Of a stretch of 5,989 nt of DNA, positions 1 through 5,989 are shown piece by piece. Source of the stretch: CAZDML01 sp964506645 (GTDB taxonomy: Bacteria; Elusimicrobiota; Elusimicrobia; 2-01-FULL-59-12); assembly GCA_964506645.1 (NCBI GenBank), contig CAZDML010000123.1:1-5989 (forward strand). The letters are read 5' to 3'. Both the position numbers and the translations under genes were made by a program. Positions within the stretch are counted from its first letter, which is position 1. The number at the start of each line of letters is the position of its first letter. The notes beneath the pieces are model-generated. The model did no database searches. It worked only from the letters and a program-made list of their open reading frames with translations, and was not told the origin of the DNA.

Positions 1-615
1 ATGCCACTGGTGCTGCGTATGTAATCCGAGAAACCCATGATTCTTAAAAAAACGAACCAGAGTCACAATAGGAAAATCGAGCATTTTATGAGGAGGCATC
101 GACCACACCGCAGAACTCATGGGCACCAGATAATAATCTAAAAGATCGGTATGCCATCCGTATTTGTGGATGTACTGGCCGAGCGTCGTATGCTCATACC
201 AGGGGTTATCCAGGACTTCTGGCGAACGTTGATTAAAGGCATGAATCTCATTTAATAAACGCCAAAAACGCGGACGCACGAGATTACGACGCTGTGCAAA
301 TAAACCATTAAGCCCAGACCCGCAGAACTCCAACCCCGAAGGCAGGTGTTGGACACTAAACGTCATGGGTGCGGGATGGGTTGGGACACGAAGCTCTTCA
401 AACAGCCGCTTCAGATAGGGATATGTTCTATGGTTGAAAACGATAAAGCCGGTATCCATCCGGATGGGATGCCCCTCTTCATCCACTGTCATCGTGTTCG
501 TGTGCCCGCCCACATAATCGTTCTTCTCGTACACGGTGACGTCGTAGTCCTTATGAAGAAAGTAGCCGCACGCCATGCCTGCAATTCCAGTGCCTATGAT
601 TGCGAGAGATTTCAT
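1..615 (-). CDS. FAD-dependent oxidoreductase, amine-oxidase-like (COG2907 type), N-terminal half; continues past the left edge
   Basis: Translating the reverse strand from the ATG at 615 gives 205 codons without a stop up to base 1, so the C-terminal half (the family is usually a little over 400 residues) is outside the window. The product begins MKSLAIIGTGIAG, a Rossmann dinucleotide-binding fold with GTGIAG at residues 8-13. An acidic residue (Glu30) ends the second strand, where it would bind the FAD ribose. GGHTNT at 36-41 and DTGFIVFN at 54-61 follow. FAQRRNL (106-112), VPMSSAVWS (164-172) and VRFFKNHG (187-194) are typical of predicted NAD/FAD-binding proteins of COG2907, a branch of the flavin amine oxidase/desaturase superfamily. 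The start overlaps the methyltransferase stop as ATGA, and no Shine-Dalgarno is visible in front of it (ACTATCTCTTTAAAAAACG), so translation probably depends on coupling. In related clusters such flavoproteins sit beside CFA-type methyltransferases and are thought to oxidise or desaturate acyl chains. That role is inferred here. Confidence 0.9.
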   Translation of the reverse strand, partial: MKSLAIIGTGIAGMACGYFLHKDYDVTVYEKNDYVGGHTNTMTVDEEGHPIRMDTGFIVFNHRTYPYLKRLFEELRVPTHPAPMTFSVQHLPSGLEFCGSGLNGLFAQRRNLVRPRFWRLLNEIHAFNQRSPEVLDNPWYEHTTLGQYIHKYGWHTDLLDYYLVPMSSAVWSMPPHKMLDFPIVTLVRFFKNHGFLGLHTQHQWH

Positions 616-1643
616 CGTTTTTTAAAGAGATAGTGGCTGACGAACCATTCGTTTCCGCCTCGATAACCCCAAAGCTCCGCACAGGACATAAAGAAAATCC
701 GCCAATAGGCCCACCACTTCACGACATGGTCTTTGCCGTAGGTTTTTTCGAAAATCGGAAGGATCTCCGTACGGTGTCGGTCCATATTGGCAAGCCATGC
801 TTCGCTGGTCTTCTGATAATGCTGACCATTCACCCGCCAATGGTTTTCAATGGCGAAATCTTTGGCGAAATGCAGAAGCAGGTGGTCGCTCGGCATCACA
901 CCCCCCGTGAAAAAATATTTAGACATCCAATCTGTGTCATCTTTGGCATCGAATAAATAGGTGTACTCCTTGTGGGTGAAGATATGAATAAAGAGTTTGC
1001 CTTCCGGCTTAAGCCAACGCGATACTTTCTCCAAAAGTTTTTCATAGTTGCGCATGTGCTCAAACATTTCCACGGAAACCACCCGGTCATACGTCGCTGG
1101 AGCCTCAAAGGTGTTCATATCGGCCGTCATAATCGTCAGATTCGTCAACCCGCGTTGTCGAGCCTGTTCGTCGATATAGATCTTCTGAGTCCGAGAGTTT
1201 GACACCCCTGTAAAGGTGCTTCGAGGGTAGGCTTGGGCCATATATAAGGAAAGAGATCCCCACCCACAGCCTAACTCCAGGACATTCTGACTGGACGTCA
1301 ATTCGGCCCGCTGGCAAGTGAGTGTCAACATATCCGCTTCCGATTGATCGAGATCGGTAACGCCTGGCTTCCAGTAGCCACAGCTGTACTTCATATGACG
1401 GCCCATAACGTAGCGATAGAATTCGGTGGGAACTTCGTAATGCTGCGCATTAGCGGCCTGAGTTTGAACGGCGATCGGACTGGCTTTAAGTTGAGCGATG
1501 ATACGCTCATGATGTTCCTGCTGCGCTTCTACATCACCGTGGTGTTCATCGCATAAACGCTGGGCCAAAAGTTTCCGGATCCCATGGCGGATCAGAAAAT
1601 CCGGCGCAGCGTTCTTCTCCAGAATGGAATCGATCATGCTCAT
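612..1643 (-). CDS. SAM-dependent methyltransferase, CFA-synthase superfamily (coclaurine-N-methyltransferase-like)
   Basis: This 343-residue protein has a helical N-terminal region of about 65 residues and then a class I methyltransferase fold. Motif I is VLELGCGWGS at 121-130, and GVSNSRTQKIYI (146-157) is the second SAM-binding segment. Several residues correspond to the active site of cyclopropane-fatty-acid synthase: Cys88 in YSCGYW, Glu195 in SVEMFEHM, His220 in FIHIF and Tyr276 in NGQHY. The pattern EMFEHMRNYEKLL, DDTDWMSKYFFTGGVMPS and VNGQHYQKTSEAWL, however, matches plant coclaurine N-methyltransferases and their bacterial relatives better than E. coli Cfa. The substrate may be a phospholipid acyl chain, as expected from the operon, but an amine or other small lipid cannot be excluded. 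The ATG at 1643 overlaps the DUF1295 stop (ATGA); a second Met two codons later is possible but breaks the overlap. The SD is weak. It overlaps the next gene by 4 bases. Confidence 0.93.
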   Translation of the reverse strand: MSMIDSILEKNAAPDFLIRHGIRKLLAQRLCDEHHGDVEAQQEHHERIIAQLKASPIAVQTQAANAQHYEVPTEFYRYVMGRHMKYSCGYWKPGVTDLDQSEADMLTLTCQRAELTSSQNVLELGCGWGSLSLYMAQAYPRSTFTGVSNSRTQKIYIDEQARQRGLTNLTIMTADMNTFEAPATYDRVVSVEMFEHMRNYEKLLEKVSRWLKPEGKLFIHIFTHKEYTYLFDAKDDTDWMSKYFFTGGVMPSDHLLLHFAKDFAIENHWRVNGQHYQKTSEAWLANMDRHRTEILPIFEKTYGKDHVVKWWAYWRIFFMSCAELWGYRGGNEWFVSHYLFKKR

Positions 1644-2428
1644 TGTTTTTTCTTAAACCAGGGAAAAAATGCGCTCGTGGTGCGCTGATAGTCTCGGTAC
1701 TCCTCACCGCGGGTTTTTAAAGCATGGGCTTCCGTCATTTTAACACCGGTCACTTGCGTCAGAAAATAGAGCATCAAGACGGGAGACAAAATAGCCCACG
1801 ATCCGTGGGGTGATCCCCAAGCCATGACCGCATAAGCCACCCAAATGAGCCACTCAAAAAAGTAGTTCGGATGACGGGAGGTGTTCCAAAGCCCCTCTCG
1901 GCACGTTTTCCCTTTATTAGAAGGATCGGCTTTGAACCGTTTGAGTTGGGCATCCGCCACTGATTCGCCAGCAAGCGCCAAAGCCCAAAGTGCCGCTCCA
2001 CACCATTCCATGAAACGCACACGGGGGGATGTATCCATACAAAGAAGCAAAAACGGAATGGACAGAACTACATCTAAAAGTCCCTGAGCCTGAAAAAATA
2101 AGAAGAACTTTAAAGGAAGGTGGGTTTTCCAGTTTTCTTTAATGGCCACGTAGCGCGCATCTTCAGGACGCCCGATAACACGATCCAGCAAGAGGTGGCT
2201 GGCCAAGCGGCTCCCCCAGAACCCTACCATCCCTGCCACGAGAAGCCTACGGGAGAGAAGTCCTGTTCCCGAAAAGCTATACCACCAAGCCAGAATGGCT
2301 AGCCCCATCGCCCACCCGACATCGACAATGCCCGCATTATCGTACTTGCGGTAGACGAGCCAGAGCGCTGCCATCCAGCCGACCATCAGGATAACTCCAG
2401 AAAGAATAAGAGTCACGGCCGGAGTCAT
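1640..2428 (-). CDS. DUF1295 integral membrane protein (steroid 5-alpha-reductase-like superfamily)
   Basis: A 262-residue polytopic membrane protein with about six hydrophobic segments. After the first helix comes NAGIVDVGWAMG (31-42), then GRPEDARY (86-93), FFQAQGLLDVVLSIP (111-125) and the C-terminal signature LWNTSRHPNYFFEW (180-193). It ends in RGEEYRDYQRTTSAFFPWF. The SRHPNYF block is shared with sterol C14-reductases and isoprenylcysteine methyltransferases; in the reductases this region binds NADPH. A reductase acting on a lipid is therefore plausible but untested for DUF1295. The same frame stays open upstream to 2656, but those 76 extra codons overlap the DUF1475 gene, are rich in Cys and Arg, and do not look like the family. 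The ATG at 2428 overlaps the previous stop as ATGA and begins MTPAVTLILSG directly before the first helix, so it is the chosen start. No strong SD precedes it. The stop overlaps the methyltransferase start by 4 bases. Confidence 0.92.
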   Translation of the reverse strand: MTPAVTLILSGVILMVGWMAALWLVYRKYDNAGIVDVGWAMGLAILAWWYSFSGTGLLSRRLLVAGMVGFWGSRLASHLLLDRVIGRPEDARYVAIKENWKTHLPLKFFLFFQAQGLLDVVLSIPFLLLCMDTSPRVRFMEWCGAALWALALAGESVADAQLKRFKADPSNKGKTCREGLWNTSRHPNYFFEWLIWVAYAVMAWGSPHGSWAILSPVLMLYFLTQVTGVKMTEAHALKTRGEEYRDYQRTTSAFFPWFKKKQ

Positions 2429-2754
2429 CGTGACAGAACTTTTTCCAAAGGGTCTTCTGGTTTTAATTTGGCAATCTGCAAGAGAATATAGAAAGAGGTT
2501 GCAATGCTTCCCAGGCACACAAAGGCCACAAACCAAAGGGTCCGTGCGATCCACGACGTTTCTTTGTATGCCATCCACAGAGTTAGGGGGATCTGTGTCA
2601 CGTAGAAGTCTTTCACCGTGGCGACAAGCCAGGGAACCTGCGCCAGAGCATCCCACTCCTTAAATAAATTGCTCTGCAAGCTGGTAGTAACAACGACGTA
2701 GGCAGTGTAAAGACTCATCGCTCCAAAAAATAACATCCAGGCTTTTCGTTTCAT
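2425..2754 (-). CDS. Small three-helix membrane protein, probably DUF1475
   Basis: A 109-residue protein with a basic start (MKRK) and three hydrophobic segments at about 7-23, 43-62 and 72-94. The tail LKPEDPLEKVLSR is short and charged. The pattern WLVATVKDFYV, then LWMAYKETSWIARTLW, then LGSIATSFYILLQ resembles DUF1475, a family of small membrane proteins of unknown function; the assignment is from memory of the family and moderately sure. DUF2834 has a similar layout and is the main alternative. No catalytic motif is visible, apart from conserved-looking polar residues inside or beside the membrane (Lys48, Asp49, Lys64, Glu65). It is one of only two genes in this run with a clear ribosome-binding or coupling signal of its own: a full AAGGAGGT lies 8 bases before the ATG. 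It overlaps the hydrolase stop and the DUF1295 start by 4 bases each, so it probably works at the membrane with the DUF1295 protein. Confidence 0.85.
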   Translation of the reverse strand: MKRKAWMLFFGAMSLYTAYVVVTTSLQSNLFKEWDALAQVPWLVATVKDFYVTQIPLTLWMAYKETSWIARTLWFVAFVCLGSIATSFYILLQIAKLKPEDPLEKVLSR

Positions 2755-3917
2755 GGGGTGAGACCTCCTTGTTTTGTTACGACGGCCAAGAATTGTTCAA
2801 TCGCATAGGTCATGATTTGTCCGCTGGGGCCGTCAAAGTGGTAGTCGCAGCCGTGGGTTGCCCAAGGCAACGCGAGAAAATAGTACGGTCGTCCCAATTC
2901 CTTGAGACGTGCGGACAGATGAAAAGCATGATTCGGCCAGACAAGCTCATCGCGCAGACCGTGAATCAACAGTGTGGGAGGTGAGGCGGCCCCTGCGGCA
3001 ACCACGGCCGAGGCACGGCGGTATCCATCCGGAAAACGACTGGGAGGCCCACCCATGTAATCTTCAAGAATCTGCCGTGAATTAATCACCAGCGGATTAC
3101 CGGGTTTGGAGTAGGCAAATTCCATATCGGCCGGGGCATACACCGAGATCACACCGCGAATGACATCGGTAGAACCCTGATAGGCGCTCCAAAGAGCGAT
3201 TTGCCCGCCGGCAGACCGTCCCAACAAAACGATACGGCTCGGATCCACACCAAGATCCTTGGCATGTTCAGTTAAAAAATGGATAGCCGCATTGACATCC
3301 TGCCTTTGCCCGGGGAATGCGGTGTTCGGCGCGAGCCGGTAATCAATGGATGCCACAGCATATCCGCGAGCAGCGAGATATTCATTGAGCGGCGTAAATT
3401 CTTTTCGTGTCCCGCTCTTCCACGATCCGCCATGAATCACAATCACCAGGGGATAGGCCTCATTGGCCTGGAAAGGCCGGTACAAATCCAGGGATAAGGG
3501 CTCAGGGAACGATGCAAAAGGGAACGTATCCACACGAACCGCTGGCGATGTGATACCGCGAAATAGGTCGGTCCAGGAAAACGGGCTGCGACGATAGGGG
3601 GCTCCGGCATTGGCACGAGGCTGTGCGGGGCCAAACGCCGCGCGAAGGCCGTCGGGGAGCGTCTTGATCACTGGCTGCATCCGCCACAACGGCGACACAC
3701 ACAAAAGCACCGCCATGGCACTGAACAGGAGTCCTAGAATTTCTCCTTTGGTTGTTGGACGATGCAGCCACCAGGGAAGGGTGCAGATCAGCGCCGCCCA
3801 ATGCGGCCATTCGGTAATCCCGAGCGCCAGGATCCAGAGCGGATTGGCAAAGGCGCGAAAAACCGCAAGAAGAGAGAAGAGAAAGGAAAGAAAACCGAGC
3901 CAGGCTCGCCACGTCAT
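2751..3917 (-). CDS. Membrane-anchored alpha/beta-hydrolase (esterase/lipase type)
   Basis: The 388-residue product has two parts. Residues 1-80 carry three hydrophobic segments (about 6-22, 28-50 and 60-78). Residues about 125-385 form an alpha/beta-hydrolase domain like the BD-FAE/carboxylesterase group. HGGSWKSG at 162-169 forms the oxyanion hole. GRSAGG at 233-238 carries the nucleophile Ser235. Asp323 in HGLRDELVW and His355 in WATHG complete the triad. IDYRLAPNTAFPGQRQDV (191-208) is also typical. Positive charges at the N-terminus and in HRPTTK between helices two and three suggest that the catalytic domain is outside the cytoplasm; this is inference. The ATG at 3917 starts directly before the first helix and has no clear SD. 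It lies 34 bases after the debranching-enzyme stop and overlaps the DUF1475 start by 4 bases. A lipid or other ester substrate fits the operon, but none can be named. Confidence 0.9.
   Translation of the reverse strand: MTWRAWLGFLSFLFSLLAVFRAFANPLWILALGITEWPHWAALICTLPWWLHRPTTKGEILGLLFSAMAVLLCVSPLWRMQPVIKTLPDGLRAAFGPAQPRANAGAPYRRSPFSWTDLFRGITSPAVRVDTFPFASFPEPLSLDLYRPFQANEAYPLVIVIHGGSWKSGTRKEFTPLNEYLAARGYAVASIDYRLAPNTAFPGQRQDVNAAIHFLTEHAKDLGVDPSRIVLLGRSAGGQIALWSAYQGSTDVIRGVISVYAPADMEFAYSKPGNPLVINSRQILEDYMGGPPSRFPDGYRRASAVVAAGAASPPTLLIHGLRDELVWPNHAFHLSARLKELGRPYYFLALPWATHGCDYHFDGPSGQIMTYAIEQFLAVVTKQGGLTP
2763..2770 (-). promoter_or_regulatory. Strong Shine-Dalgarno (AAGGAGGT) for the DUF1475 gene
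   Basis: On the minus strand AAGGAGGT is followed by CTCACCCC and then the ATG at 2754, giving an ideal 8-base spacing. The element is embedded in the last codons of the hydrolase (Lys-Gln-Gly-Gly), so ribosomes can start here independently as well as by coupling across the ATGA overlap. None of the three downstream junctions has a comparable element. Confidence 0.85.
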
Positions 3918-3951
3918 AGTATTTTTATGCTGGAGATACTAAAGAAGAATC
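3918..3951. other. 34-base gap between the debranching enzyme and the hydrolase operon
   Basis: This is the only non-coding stretch in the window. It is A+T-rich and contains no GC-rich hairpin followed by a T run, so no intrinsic terminator is evident. A 6-base inverted repeat (TAGTAT at 3917-3922 and ATACTA at 3936-3941) has a 13-base loop and looks too weak to matter. No convincing -35/-10 pair was found here. Read-through from the debranching gene is possible, or a promoter may lie inside its 3' end. Confidence 0.6.

Positions 3952-5989
<2,038 letters not shown>

Noticed and set aside
2429..2656. 76-codon N-terminal extension of the DUF1295 frame
   Set aside because: It overlaps the DUF1475 gene almost completely, has an untypical Cys/Arg-rich composition, and the ATG at 2428 gives both the family-like start and the ATGA overlap.

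Overview
The window is gene-dense, with all coding sequence on the minus strand and almost no non-coding DNA. It reads as a bacterial chromosome of roughly balanced base composition. The polytopic membrane enzymes, the lipid-type methyltransferase and the one-step debranching enzyme would fit a Gram-negative or other environmental bacterium. Nothing in the sequence fixes the phylum. There is no RNA gene, insertion sequence, integrase, long repeat or CRISPR array, and the region does not look mobile.

Layout in direction of transcription, right to left. (1) 5989-3952: a glycogen debranching enzyme of the bacterial/archaeal amylo-alpha-1,6-glucosidase type, whose first few codons lie beyond the right edge. 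(2) After a 34-base gap, 3917-2751: a membrane-anchored alpha/beta-hydrolase (esterase/lipase type). (3) 2754-2425: a small three-helix membrane protein, probably DUF1475. (4) 2428-1640: a DUF1295 membrane protein of the steroid 5-alpha-reductase-like superfamily. (5) 1643-612: an S-adenosylmethionine-dependent methyltransferase of the cyclopropane-fatty-acid-synthase superfamily, closest by motif to coclaurine-N-methyltransferase-like proteins. (6) 615 to the left edge: the N-terminal half of an FAD-dependent amine-oxidase-like oxidoreductase (COG2907 type). No supplied reading frame corresponds to this last gene; it was found by translating the reverse strand by hand.

Genes 2 to 6 are joined by four successive ATGA overlaps, where each start codon shares bases with the previous stop. 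They therefore form one translationally coupled operon. The methyltransferase, DUF1295 and COG2907 oxidoreductase set is a recurrent bacterial neighbourhood linked to modification of membrane fatty acids. The hydrolase and the DUF1475 protein at its head are less usual partners. The working picture is a membrane-located pathway: methyl transfer to an unsaturated acyl chain or another lipid, redox steps by the flavoprotein and DUF1295 protein, and an ester-cleaving or acyl-transferring enzyme. The actual substrate is not shown by the sequence. The debranching enzyme belongs to glycogen/alpha-glucan metabolism; it is probably a neighbour rather than part of the lipid pathway, although no terminator separates it.
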